Source: Bipolaris cookei
Lineage: Eukaryota; Ascomycota; Dothideomycetes; Pleosporales; Pleosporaceae
Assembly: GCA_002286855.1 (NCBI GenBank)
Contig: NRSV01000009.1
Location: 374,984 to 438,983 of the forward strand
Length of the DNA stretch: 64,000 bases
Direction: 5' to 3'
Of the stretch, positions 12,498 to 23,836 are shown piece after piece. The position numbers and the translations under genes were made by a program. Numbering within the stretch: the stretch's first letter is position 1; each line of letters starts with the position of its first letter. The notes beneath the pieces are model-generated. The model saw only the letters and a program-made list of their open reading frames with translations, was not told the DNA's origin and made no database searches.

Positions 12498-13250
12498 GGC
12501 CAAAGGTGTCTATGGTGTCGCAAAAGTTTCGATGGGCAAGACTAGGATGGGAAAGGCAAAATGGCGCGGAGGTCCGTTAGGCTTGGCAAAGCGGAGCCCA
12601 GTGCGGCAGCGAACACGGCGGCGGCGGGGACGAGGGTGTGAGTCTTATATGGTAGTATGCAGAGTCAAAGTCCCTCATGTCCCAACCCTATCCATCGCCG
12701 TGCTTCTTCCACACAGACACAGCCATTATCGTCCTGCCGTGGGCACGTGCAGCTACCAATGCTCACAAAACTTGTTCTTTTGTTCGTCGTGTGACCGCGC
12801 CCGATGTAGCGCCTCAGCAGTCGCCGCACCAGCGACTTACATACTTTATCTATCAGCGCCGATGACATATATACGTACCACCTCGGGACAATTATCGCAC
12901 CTTGTCATCCGTCCATCCCTTTCGCCACTCACTCACTCATTCTCTCTCGCTCTGCACCCCCCACTTCCCAGGCTCCACGGCGTTTCGTCTTAAACCAGGC
13001 ACCATGCCTGTGCAATGAGACGGCCACTGGAGCCAGCGCACCCGGGTTAAACTGGAAACTCTTACTCACACCATTCGCCGGGCCAGCAGGTGCTCCAACC
13101 GCGACAACTTGGCCCTCTCCGCCATCGCGACATTCCAACTGTCATCCTCGTGCTCTCACAACCGTCTCGCGCCTGCACATTCTCGTTTGTATGCTCTGAT
13201 CTGCTCAGCACTCGTGCCTATGCCGTCCATTGCCACAATCTGCTTCAACC
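12498..13250. other. Divergent promoter region between the Fyv7-like and Atos-like genes
   Basis: About 750 bases between two divergent starts. C/T-rich runs near 12915-12965 probably lie in the 5' UTR or promoter of the plus-strand gene. No coding sequence is supported. Confidence 0.6.
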
Positions 13251-15741
13251 ATGCCCATATTTCATGAGCCCAGTGATAGCCTGCGGGCGCCATCAAACTT
13301 GCTTGAGCCGGTGACATCCAGCCTCCAAAGAGTAGGAACTGCAGAATCGGATGCTGAGGGGGCGTGGAATAGCAATATGCATGCACAAGTACCGACCGCA
13401 CTTGAATCCTCGCTCGACGCGGACCCCGCGTCGCCCAGCCAAACGCGCAAATCGTCCATATTCGGCCGGAAAGAATGGGTTGAGAGAATCAAAAAGACAA
13501 ACAGCCCGTCCTGGCTGCAGTGGCAGGGTGTGAGTATTGAGTCGCCTGGAGGGCATTGTCGCTACAAGGTTCGTCACTGCCATACAAAGCACATCGCTGA
13601 CCCTTTTCCCTTAGAGTGACATCACAACCGATCCCGATGTTTCCATCCGCCCCAATTCCCGTGACCACTCAAAGACCCCTCTCGCTCCTGCTGCTGACTT
13701 GCAATCTTCACAACCCTCCACTCCTGAACACTTGCGAGACCCCGCAGCCGCAGGTCTAGAGATCCAGCGCCCCCGGTCGGCATTGCACTCCGGAGACTTC
13801 AGAGAGAAGCCATCAGGGTGCGCTTCAAGCAACGACGTCTCGTCTTCGGCTTTCCTCGCAACGTCTCCGGTCATTCCATGGGATCGTTCTTTTCCCTCGG
13901 CGGCGTACAATACGAACCGACATGACATCTCATACGTCGACCCGCGCAACCGCGATAATCGCACAGCCCCGCGCTCACGAACGACATCACGGTCATCGCT
14001 TAGTTCGATAACGCTTCTGCCTCCAACAAGCCCGCTCGTGCATCAAGCAAACAATACAGATTTGGATTTCTCTTCCACACCGAGCTCACGTCAGACATCT
14101 CCAAGCCCTAGTAGGAATAGTCGCCGGCATACATACTCTCCTGCCTCTTACCACGGCTACCAGTCTACCCACACAGCACGCTCTACAACTGGAACACCCG
14201 CTGCCCGTCATCTACGCTATAGCAGCTCGATACCATACCAAGCGCATCAACCTCGGCGATCATCGACAATCAATCACTCAGAACCCCAATCCTTCTCCCA
14301 ATCACACTTCCTCAACCCGCGACGGCCGTCATTCTCATCCGAGGCGTCTCCACTCCAGCACGCACCCATGGTGGGCTCATACGAGGAGTCTATATTGCGG
14401 GGACGCATGTCTACGACCCCATCACGGCCCCTTGACTTTGTGGCGAAGATTGGCGTTCTCGGACGAGGGCAGTGCAAATCAAGCCTCAAGTGTCCACCTC
14501 ACGTCACAATTCCGTTTCCCGCAGTCTTCTACAGCTATAATACAGGAAACGGTAGGATATCAGATAACGAGCCAAGTCCGTATGTCGGCCTCATAGACTT
14601 GGAGAATTCACTACCCGCTCCCGACGAAAGCAATGAACCTGGCAAACGCAAGCGACGACACGCCGCACCTGCTCCAGATCAAGATGATCTAGACTTTCGG
14701 ATACATCTTGGTGACGAAGAAAATGCACAGGTTGTAAAGGGAGATCTACGTCGGAGAGAAAAGAAGAAGCGACGATCCACGTCGCCAAAAGCACCTCCTG
14801 GAGGCTGTTATCGAATCCCCCCGCAGGGTCAACTTCAGATTGTTTTGAAGAACCCAAACAAGACGGCAGTGAAGCTGTTCTTAGTTCCATACGACGTGTC
14901 AGACATGGAGCCAGGCCAGAAAACATTTATCAGACAGCGCAGTTATTCCGCCGGTCCGATAATAGACATGCCTGCTTCCTCACGGAAAAACCTCGGTACT
15001 GATCGTCCAGAAGCTGCCCTCAGCGGCTCAGATGACCCCAGCGATCGCCCGATTCTCCGTTACTTGATTCACTTGCATATATGCTGTCCGTCCAAAGGTC
15101 GCTATTATCTATATAAAAGTATACGAGTCGTCTTTGCCAACAGGGTCCCTGATGGTAAGGAAAAGTTAAGAAATGAGATCCAACAGCCAGAGCCAAGGTA
15201 CAGTACCTATAAACCAACACGAGACTCGTTGGCATCACAAAAAACTCCGTCCGCTGGATCCCAGTTCACCAACGAAGGAGATTTGCGTCGTCGTAGTGTC
15301 GGATGGCCACGCTATCACTCACAACAAGCGTACGATCAGCTTGACGGCTTGAGCCACCATGCGCCAATGCCTCCTATAGCTGTCAAGTTCACAGGTGGTA
15401 CTACAAATTCGTCTGCATCGAGCAGTTTGAGCTCGCACATACCAGATATGCAGCCTATACCTTTCAATCTTGGTCGATTGGCTGCAATTGAATCGCGACC
15501 CGTTTCGCGAGACCACATGGGTGTAGATCCGGAGAGCCCCTTCAAAACTCCAGTCATGTCTCCGCACCCCGGCGTCAAGAGCTTGACGTCGCACGGTGAC
15601 GGTGCATTTGAAAAACTGAACAAAGGCGACGTTGGCTACGGCGGAAACGCGTTCTCTCCTATCAGCAGTCCGAACAGCCCTCCTAGTGCGGGCTTACTTT
15701 CGCAAAGGTTGCGTGGTTTGGACGTTGAGCGTAATGAATAG
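13251..15741 (+). CDS. Atos/FAM214-like protein
   Basis: Exons 13251-13529 and 13615-15741 (85-nt intron with GTGAGT donor, GCTGAC branch and CTTAG acceptor) encode 801 residues. The first about 350 residues are Ser/Pro/Arg-rich and disordered. A conserved block around residues 365-430 reads FVAKIGVLGRGQCKSSLKCP and continues with an FPAVFY motif, matching the Atos-like domain. A second block around residues 490-615 (GCYRIPPQGQLQIVLKNPN, later GRYYLYKSIRVVFANR) matches the C-terminal Atos/chromosome-segregation-during-meiosis domain. Animal members are nuclear regulators; fungal members are little studied. The tail is low-complexity. The ATG at 13251 is the first in frame. Confidence 0.85.
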
Positions 15742-15884
15742 GCCTGGTTGTGTTCTTGATGCATTCATGGGAAACATTCAATGTTTGGCTTTTTGGTTTT
15801 AAAATTTCATAGTATGGTCATTCGAAGGCGTCTAATACCCCATTACTCTTCTCGTCTCGATTACGCAAGCGTTGCTGAACGCCG

Positions 15885-16192
15885 CTACCACATGGCAGGA
15901 GTATAGGATTGTTTGATGGACTCGAAATTCTTGCTAGTTAGTACTTGCAAGCATAGTTGACACGAATATCTACTCACTTCTTCAACTATGCATTGCCCAG
16001 TCTTTTGACGAAAAGCTTCCTTGCGCCAGTGCCACTGTCTGCCCTTGGAATGGTTTGCATAGGCTCAAGGATGTTAGCCCTGTCGTAGGGCTTAGCGCGT
16101 ATATGCATATTGCCCCAGCGTTCGCGAAGAGTGACGTCGGAATTAATTTCGTTACATCCGAGGACTAGCACGCTCTGCTCCGGACTGCATCA
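15885..16192 (-). other. Unresolved small-gene candidate with good splice signals
   Basis: On the minus strand a perfect GTGAGT donor (15977) and a perfect TACTAAC branch site lie before alternative acceptors ending at 15934 or 15930. One joined frame ends NFESIKQSYTPAMW then TAG at 15885, preceded by QWHWRKEAFRQKTGQCIVEE. A second possible intron with a GCTAAC branch ends near 16066. Without the introns a 40-codon ATG frame ends at 15986. I cannot decide which reading is used and recognise no family. The position just upstream of the divergent rhodanese gene would suit a small gene sharing its promoter. Confidence 0.28.
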
Positions 16193-16298
16193 TCAATTGT
16201 CTCTGCGCACAAAACACACTGCACGCCAAATCTTCTAGGCTAGAAGCAACGATCTCATAAATAATTTTTCAATCCATTCGCTGCATTGTAAAGTAGTA

Positions 16299-17175
16299 AT
16301 GGCTTCCAAGCGCGCGGTTCAACTCGGCGTCCACGCACATGCCTCGGTCATAGGTCGACAAACTTCGCGATTGCGCTTCAACGCTACACAAGCTTTCAGC
16401 CTTGTGTTGCGCCAGCAAAGCACAAGTGCTTCTCAAAACAGGTTGGCGACTTGGGGAAACACCTCAAGTGTGCAATTGGCACCTGTACAGAAGAGATGGC
16501 ATTCGCAACAGCCGCCTAACCTAAACAAAGTCTACCAGTTTGAAGATGTACGTAGCTTCCTTGTGGTATTTCCTTGTTTTTTGAGTGTCTTTGTTGATTT
16601 TTCAAAGGTCCTTCACATTCTCGAACATCCCTCCGACTCTCGCCTGCTCATCGACGTACGCGAACCCCATGAATTCAAGGCCAATACTATCCCCACCTCT
16701 ATCAACATTCCCGTTACATCACAGCCAGATGCGTTGCTCCTAAGCGAGGAAGACTTCGAGGGTCGCTTTGGGTTCCAGAAGCCACCCAAGGGCAAGGAGG
16801 TTGTGTTTTTCTGCAAAGCGGGGGTTAGGAGTTCGGCGGCGGCGGGTATTGCGAGACAGGCTGGGTGAGTTGATCCTCTTATGAACTGACAAACTAATAT
16901 AAATGGAGAATGGTGTGTCGGGTTGAAGATTATCAAAACTAACAAAAGACAGATATCAGAATATTGGTGAATACCGTGGCTCATGGCTTGACTGGCAGAG
17001 ACGCGGTGGACCAGGTACCAAGTCACCGCCAAAGCCGGATAGTACTGGAGAGCCCAAAGAGCCTACGACGGAAACTAATCCCACGGAAAGGACGGGTAGC
17101 AGTGGAGAAGAGGATATTGGTACTCAGGGACAGCCAGTACCTCCACCTGGGGGCATTGTTACTGGCCGACAGTAA
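16299..17175 (+). CDS. Mitochondrial single-domain rhodanese (thiosulfate sulfurtransferase-like)
   Basis: Exons 16299-16547, 16608-16864 and 16953-17175 give 242 residues. The first about 70 residues are rich in Arg, Ser, Ala and Gln with almost no acidic residues, fitting a mitochondrial presequence. The rhodanese domain spans about residues 78-205 with LLIDVREPHEF and the active-site loop FCKAGVRS, whose Cys152 would carry the persulfide. The C-terminal 55 residues are Pro/Gly/Thr/Glu-rich and disordered. Family knowledge: transfers sulfane sulfur between thiols in the matrix; similar to yeast Rdl-type proteins. The 60-nt first intron keeps the frame open, so an unspliced reading would look deceptively coding. 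Confidence 0.9.
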
Positions 17176-17386
17176 AACATGCTGGAAACATGATAAGCAG
17201 GAGCAGAAAGATATGGTGTAATACAGGGTCGCTCGAGAGGTGTATATAGCGCGGTTTATAGATAGTTCAGTAGTACGTAGAATGGCATTGCCTTCATCAA
17301 TCGCGTGTGTTTGGACATAACCTATGCGCTGCAAAGTCAATGCTCCTCGAGTAACCCAGGCACTCAAAAAGCCAGTACTCAAGACC

Positions 17387-18193
17387 CTATTTACACTCCT
17401 CATAAAACTTCTTATACTCCTCCCACAACTCCTTAACCCCCTTCCCACAACACTTCCTCCACAACCTCTCCTCATCATACTTCTCCCCCCTCAACCCCTC
17501 ATTAATCCTCCTCACAACATCCTTCCCATACCCCCCCTCCAACCACGCCAAAAAATACCCCGTCCGCTCATACCCAGCATCCCACTCACAATCCACATGC
17601 CTCTTCCAATGCGGCGGTGCATACCCAGCCTTCAACCGCACCCAATCCGCTATCCCCTCCACCAATCCCCCTGGCGCCGCCCCCCGCCCATCCCACTGCC
17701 AACAATGCACCATCTCATGCACCAGCACGCCCATCATCTCTTCCTTCTGGCGCCCCGCATCAATACGCGCGATGTACGACGTGTTGAAGTGGATTTCCTT
17801 GTGGTCGGAATCGAGATCCAGGCCTGTGGTATATGCAACACCGTCCATTTCGCGCAAAACGAGGGTTACGGAGCGCGTGGGCGGGATGCTGGCTGCGGGA
17901 AGGGAGGTGTAGAGGTGGGTGAGAACGGTGGTGACGGCGGTCGAGAGAGCGTCCGAGGCGTGCAGGAGGCGCAGGAAGGCGTGGGTGCCGGGGCTGGAGA
18001 GATCGCGGAGTTCGAGGCGGAGGAGGGGGGTGCGTGGGGGTGTGACTTTGGGATGGGAGGTGAGGGCGGGGTGGGAGGAGTCTGAGGGGGGGAGGGCAGA
18101 AGAGTGCGGGGCGGGTGGGTCGGAAGGGGTGGTTGTGTTGGTGGTTGTGGGTGCGGACATGACTTGGTAGTGTTTGGTGGGTTGAGGAGACAT
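17387..18193 (-). CDS. Basic-secretory-protein (BSP) family zinc metalloprotease homologue
   Basis: Single exon, 268 residues. The zinc motif HEMVH lies at 159-163, followed by CWQWDGRGAAPGGLVEGIAD, whose glutamate/aspartate region supplies further ligands in the BSP family. Downstream, ERTGYFLAWLE is also typical. The first about 55 residues are Pro/Ser/Thr-rich, and no hydrophobic signal peptide is visible, so the product may be cytosolic or leave the cell by a non-classical route. Alternatively the annotated start omits an upstream exon. Family knowledge: related to plant PR-17-type proteins thought to be peptidases. The coding strand is strikingly C/T-poor at third positions near the N-terminus. 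The tail KELWEEYKKFYEECK is well conserved in character. Confidence 0.85.
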   Translation of the reverse strand: MSPQPTKHYQVMSAPTTTNTTTPSDPPAPHSSALPPSDSSHPALTSHPKVTPPRTPLLRLELRDLSSPGTHAFLRLLHASDALSTAVTTVLTHLYTSLPAASIPPTRSVTLVLREMDGVAYTTGLDLDSDHKEIHFNTSYIARIDAGRQKEEMMGVLVHEMVHCWQWDGRGAAPGGLVEGIADWVRLKAGYAPPHWKRHVDCEWDAGYERTGYFLAWLEGGYGKDVVRRINEGLRGEKYDEERLWRKCCGKGVKELWEEYKKFYEECK

Positions 18194-18567
18194 TGGTGTT
18201 GTTGGAGTGGACGCGGCTTTTTCGTGTTTTCCGTAGGGTAGATAGTCAGTGAGCGTGTGGTATGGTTTATGGGGTGGACGAACACACGTATGTGCTCCCT
18301 TACATGCTTGAGCACGAGCAAGAGGTTAGGACCATGTGCCGGTACGTGCTGTGGGAGGATGCTCCAGCTTAGATAATATAAACAAACTTTCATGAACACT
18401 CTATAAACATTGTGATGAGTCTTGTATTGACTGTATCCTTCTATATATAATTCTATCTCTTTAGATCTTGATTAACGGTGTATGGGGTTTTCCAATGTTG
18501 GCAAGATGTCGGTCCTCCCGTTCTATATTAGGTATACCGGCCATATTCTAGCCCCAGTTCTTATTTC
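18194..18567. other. Short intergenic region
   Basis: Lies upstream of the BSP-family gene and downstream of the nucleotidase gene, both on the minus strand. No coding sequence seen; 18360-18480 is AT-rich. Confidence 0.5.
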
Positions 18568-19608
18568 TTACGAGCTCTTGAATACCTCGGGGAAAATCTT
18601 GCGCAATTCTTGCAAGCTGCGGATCTGGTACTTGCTGGCGGGTACTTTGGGTGCTGGATCCTTTTCGTCCAGCAAGTGTGCTGTTTTCCATCCTCGTTCT
18701 TCAGCCGCTTTGCAGTTGATGTACGAGTCATCTTGACATGAAATTAGTGACATTCGAAGAAAGCTCGTTTTTCAGATCTAACCTACCGACGAAATAGCAT
18801 TTCTCATTCGACTTGATGCCTGCCTCAGTCATGGCCTTTTCGAACATTTCAGCATGCGGTTTGCAGTAGAACTTTTCCGATCCATAGTCACAGTACGTGA
18901 TTCCTTCGAATAGATCATCGATTTGCAGCAATTTGACGACGCGCTTGCCGTGATTGCTGTAAGCGTTAGTAAATAACCACAAGCGGACTTTGCTGGTATC
19001 AATGTCTTCGATCAGCTTGCGTAGTTCCGGGTTGGGCTTGATGACGTCTTCTAGAGGCAGCGCATCATCGACTTTGCTATTGTACTCCAGTGCGTCGACC
19101 TTGTGGTGGCGCACGAGCCCTTCAATTGCAAGACCGTATTCTCGGTAATATCGGAAGTGCAGTTCGTTGGCGTCTTGTTGCGATAGACTCAGGTGGTCTT
19201 GGAAGAATTTATCTGTAAAAGTTGAGCTGGTGTTTGAAGAAAAGTACGAATTTGCCCAAAATGAGCAGAAGAGCGAAGCATCTGATTAGATTATGAAAGT
19301 TCAGTTGATATAGAGGGACAATTACCTATCAATTCGCTCATCATATGGTGGATTTCGAGACCTGATCATCTCAGTGTTAAGTATTGTAATTTGCGTACTA
19401 CGAAATACACACTCTTTGGATAAAGCTACATGACAGTCAGTAGGTATTGATCAAATTCCAAGGGATTACTTGCACAATTGTCAATATCGAAAAAGAAGAC
19501 GGGCTTCTCATGCTCGTCTACAACAGCTGTGCCGTTCGCGGGTGAGTCATGCGCAGGTTGCGACCGATACTTCATGGTCTCCGGCGGTGCGGCAGTGTTG
19601 AAGTCCAT
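18568..19608 (-). CDS. HAD-family pyrimidine 5'-nucleotidase (Sdt1/Phm8-like)
   Basis: Exons 19474-19608, 19413-19425, 19326-19361, 18787-19212 and 18568-18731 join to 257 residues. Motif I is FFFDIDNCLYPKS (Asp41 nucleophile, Asp43). Motif II is the Thr of LWLFTNAYS. Motif III is the Lys of KFYCKPHAEMF and motif IV is CYFVDDS, so the catalytic set is complete. Family knowledge: dephosphorylates pyrimidine (and other) nucleoside monophosphates in the cytosol. Oddities: the first intron must use a GC donor (GCAAGT), and the second exon is only 13 nt. The joins were fixed by matching the conserved DNCLYPKS and EIHHMMSELID stretches. The third intron is 113 nt and has alternative acceptors. Confidence 0.87.
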
Positions 19609-20135
19609 CGTGTTGAGTTATGGATTGATAATCGAGAACTTGGTTTCGTAACGTTTTGCGAAATGGCAATACTAGAATCAAGAATAGTAAAGATAGCGGT
19701 CGGGGTGAGTAGCACTAAAGTATGACAGATCAATATAAGACGAGAAGCAAGACGGCCGTGCTGATATGCGATGTCGTCATACCTCTCTGTACCGATGCAG
19801 AGGACGAATATCGAAGAGTGTTTCGAGGAACTTCTGTCGGATCGGACTCGGTCCTTCCCTTTACAGCCATCGAAGGTGCGATGAATATGGCCGACTAGTA
19901 CGCCCGTTTAGGACTAGCTGGAATTGGCGCGTGCATCACTGAAAACCAAGACGCGCTGCAACCTCATCACTCTGCATTCCCGCTGGCCGCTGTCAACCCC
20001 CTTCCCCTTTATCAACCCCCACACCCAGCTCAGTTGCGGGTGCTGCCTGTATCTGTATAATCGCCAACGTTGCGCTTGCTTCTTGGTGCTGGTACTAATT
20101 TTTCGGCTTTCTTCTCTGTTGTAATCGCAGCGCAA
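19609..20135. other. Divergent promoter region
   Basis: Lies between the nucleotidase (minus) and the disordered-protein gene (plus). Just before the plus-strand ATG there is a pyrimidine-rich tract ending CGCAG at 20130, preceded by a GTACTAAT-like branch site. This suggests a 5' UTR intron, but its donor is not certain. Confidence 0.45.
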
Positions 20136-22566
20136 ATGGCTTCAATGTCGTCGACAGCCATAGCGCCGTCGTCGCATTTGAACGGAGCCAGCGCGGTATC
20201 TGCAGAGGTGCTTCGCGAGGCTGATTTCCTCCAGAAGATTCTGCAGATACGCGACGATGTCTTCGCTAGCAAACATCCGCGTATACACCTTCCAGCCAAA
20301 GTAATTGAACAGGTTGCACCGCGTCTTTCCCAAGCCGCCTTGGCCAGGCCCACGACCAACGGCACGCCCAACAGACCCTCGTCACAGCTGCTTCCTCCGC
20401 GTCCAGCCTCGTCCGCGCGGCCCCCTACCTCTCAAATACACACTACACAGCGACCATATTCGGCCAAGTCCTCGTCATCGGGCATCGATCCTGTCCTGCT
20501 CACAAAGTCTGAACATCTGGTCAAGGCAGAGCAGCAGCTCAAGCGACAGCAAATAGAACGCGCTCTCAAGGATCAGTTTGACCGAAAGGGTCGCGGCAAC
20601 GATGTTGACGAGCGAGAAGCTCTCATCGATGTGGAGCAGTGTTTGATCAAGGCTCACCAACTGGTTCCGCCTATTTCTGGCTTACCGTCTACGGCTAACA
20701 ACAGTGATGGTGTCGAGTCGTTTGACGAGAATTCCTATTATTCTAGCAAGGCAGACAGTTGGTCTCCAGAGCCTGATCACGCTGACCATGCTCATGCTGC
20801 TGCAACTCCACTGACCCCGCAGGCGCAACAAACTGCCAAGCAAGTGACTCTTCATACTCGTCCCGCCGAGCCCCCAGTGATTGATCTGGACGAGGAGGCT
20901 TACGAGCCGGCTGATGACATAGAAATCTATGAGCCTGAGCCTGCACAAGTTCATGAGGATGGTGACGAAGAAGAGGACTATTCTCCGCCTCCAGCCGACG
21001 TTGGTCTCGGTAGGCCACCAAGAAGCCGGGGCCGCAATCGCAATGGTGGAACAAACGGGTATGATATTGAATTCTTTTATCTATGTCTTTTTCCTTTACG
21101 GTCGTTTGAAACGTTCTGGATACCGGGTAACATTCAACGCCAAATACTTGCATGAGACATCAATTCTCCGTTGCTGAGTACCATCCGACTTTGGAAGCCG
21201 TACTTCAGCCTGGATAATATCTGGCACGGTAAATGGAGGGTCTATAGTATCTCTGTATCTGGCACATATATTTTGAGAACTATTAGGATTATGCTAATTT
21301 ATGTATAGTTCATCGCGCCGCCAGAGCCCTGCCGGTCCAGCGCAATCTGTACAAAATCCTCGCAAGCGGAGAAGAGAGGAAAGGCGCGAGCGCGACGAAA
21401 GGAGACGACACCAAGCCAGCAAACAGGTTGCACAATCTCCCGAGCCTTATATCAAAGAAGAGCCGCAATCGCCTCCTCCATTCGCATCCTACTCTGATCC
21501 ACAGCCTAGTAAACGTCGTGCGCTACAGCCACAGCCCGATGATTTGGAGGTTGTGTCGGCGCAGGCAAGTCCTCGAGCGCAACCTGTCTACTATCGCGAC
21601 CAGGATCCGTTTGTACGTTCTTATCGTGAGCTTGACGAACCATCCTCGTCTCCCACTGTCATACGCACACCACAACGCAAAGCAGTGCGCGATGATCATG
21701 ATCTTAGACGGGTTGCGAGTCTACAGTATGCGCGACGGCCGTACTCTCCTAGTGGTGAAGGGCAGATGTATGTTACGCCAGAGACACGTCAGATGCGCGC
21801 AGCATCTCATGCCTTCATCGAGCGCGCAGAAGTGCCACCTGTGTACCGAGAAGCGTCTACGCGCCCATCGGCAGCACCTCGATACGTCCACGGTCGCTCA
21901 CGATCCCCCGTGCACGAATACATCTCACATGGGCAATCACCAATGCTCATGGCCCCACCACCCCGCCGAATTGTTGTGGACCAGTACGGCAACAGATACT
22001 ACGCTGCGCCAGTGGATGCTCGAGAGTCAATGGCACCGCCAAGTAGGCGCATTGAAGTGGACCCCTTTTACGGGCGCGCTGTTACGCAAGAACCTACCAT
22101 GCGCGCCCCTGCTCGGACAGAGTTGTACGATGGCGAGGCTATACAGAGAATGCCACCACCACCGCGACGGTATATTGAAGCGTCGGAAGCTGAGGTGATT
22201 GAGAGTCCGTATCGTCACCGAGAGGCGTCTCGTCGTCCAATAGAGGTGGAACATCGACCTGGGCCACAATATGAAGAGATGGGTCCTCCGCGAGAGTATC
22301 CTCCGGCGCGATCATACAGTATGCGTCCTGAGGGAGTGCGAAGAGAGATACCCGAGGGCTATGTCCGGCATGAAAGCATACAACCGGTGGCGGTGCGTGG
22401 GTCGCAACCTCGGTTCCGGGAAGTCAGTGTCGTCTACCAGGAGCCGTTTGAGGAGCACCAGTATATCAGCGCGCCGCAAAGTCGGCGGTACGTCGAGGAG
22501 GGGCCCATGGAGGTGGGACCGGAGGCGTATGCTGGCGAGGGGCATCACGTGTATGCGCGGTATTGA
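20136..22566 (+). CDS. Unknown large disordered protein
   Basis: Exons 20136-21058 and 21309-22566 encode 726 residues. The 250-nt intron starts GTATGA and ends TATGTATAG, and is the longest in the window. The only folded-looking part is residues 15-60 (VSAEVLREADFLQKILQIRD followed by a short helix). The rest is disordered: a Lys/Gln/Glu helix near residue 135, an acidic Glu/Asp/Pro-rich stretch around 260-300, an Arg/Glu-rich basic patch just after the intron, then a Pro/Arg/Tyr-rich C-terminal half with recurring PPPRR or PPSRR motifs. I do not recognise a family. The charge pattern suggests a nuclear or RNA-associated scaffold, which is inference only. Confidence 0.75.
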
Positions 22567-23836
22567 GGTTTGTTGTCTTAAGGGTTGGGCTTTTTGACTA
22601 GCTGCTGGGCACATTGTGTAGGTCAAGTTGTAATGTGAATACGACGGGGTTATTGGATAAGGCCAAGCATGCGAAAGAAGAGAAGGAAGCTTTAGTTGAT
22701 AATAATGCATCATCGCCTATCAGGGTTATTCTATTCGCTTCTTGTGTACTTGTGGTTTGTCCCATAATACAAAAAATGAAGTTGTCAAAAGTGAGAGTGA
22801 AAGAGAGGGAGCAAATGGACGAGGGGCTTGGCAGTGAGCAGGCGGATGTTTCAGGGCGATGTGGCGCGAGGGTGACGCAGGCCGGGTGTAGAGGCCGACT
22901 AGTAGAGGGGTGGCTATACCAGATGAGGCTGGCGGGCAAACATCCGTCATGGCATGGCAGGGGGAGGGGCGCGGACGTAATAGTCGGGAGCGTGGAAGTG
23001 GGAGGAGCAGCGCGAAGAGGGTCGGGCGCCACGAGGAGGGTACATAGGCGCATGTGTAAGTATGTTTGTATGTATGTATAGGTGTAGTGTATGGGGGGGT
23101 ATAGACGAGTGTCGTGTGCAGACGCTTGGACTTGCTCTCAAGCCTGTTTCGTCACCGGCACGCGGTGTGTTTCTCATGCACCCGGCCATGCTTATTTGCC
23201 ACGCAAGAGGATCCGTCGAGGCAGCATGGCCATGGGCATAAGGGTTTGCACATGTGCGTACATAGATATACATAGATGCTAGTATACAGCGACGAGGGGA
23301 ACTGGCTGGCTCCCGCGTCATGTCTATTCTTGCTCGGCAAGGCCATGATGGTGTAATACGGAGCGAGTCTGAGCGCCCAACTATACTTGTTTGGTCGAGG
23401 ATGTGCAGGCTCTCGGTCCACTACCACCACACAGCCCAGCTCAACAAGCAGGCGACTCGAAGAAGAATAGAAGAATCCAAACAAGACCATGATGATGCAA
23501 CACGCCAAAACAAAGCAGATGTAAGAGGCACAAAAGACCCACTGCACCTGGTGGGCATAGTTCCCAGCCCCCTCTCCCCCTCTCCCCCTCTGCTGGCGAG
23601 GGGCGAGGGCAGCGCGGTGGTGGTCGTGGCCACGCAGGGCGAGGTTGCTTTTGGTGTTGGAGACACGCTGGGGCCCACCATCGCGAGTGCAGCCAATCAG
23701 CAGCTGGCAGCGCCTTGCTCGACGCTCACTCGCCCGCCCGCTGCTGCTGCGCTCCCCATCTTCCTCGTCCTTCTTCCCTTTGCTCTCTCCCACCCACCGA
23801 CGCCCGCCAACACCCCCGGGCGTATCCTCCACTGCC
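22567..23836. other. Intergenic region before the KH-protein gene
   Basis: About 1.27 kb holding the 3' end of the preceding gene and the promoter of the next. Open frames at 22614-23081 and 23320-24300 are not convincing, and the second is in a different frame overlapping the KH gene. A C/T-rich stretch at 23565-23600 and 23755-23815 probably belongs to the promoter or 5' UTR. Confidence 0.5.

Noticed and set aside
12262..12993. Plus-strand 243-codon frame across the Fyv7-like first exon
   Set aside because: It is antisense to conserved Fyv7 coding sequence and runs into the promoter; no recognisable domains.
16548..16607. Uninterrupted reading of the rhodanese first intron as coding
   Set aside because: The intron is a multiple of three and open, but the hydrophobic Val/Phe/Leu segment it would add interrupts the fold, and GTACGT/CAAAG splice sites are present.
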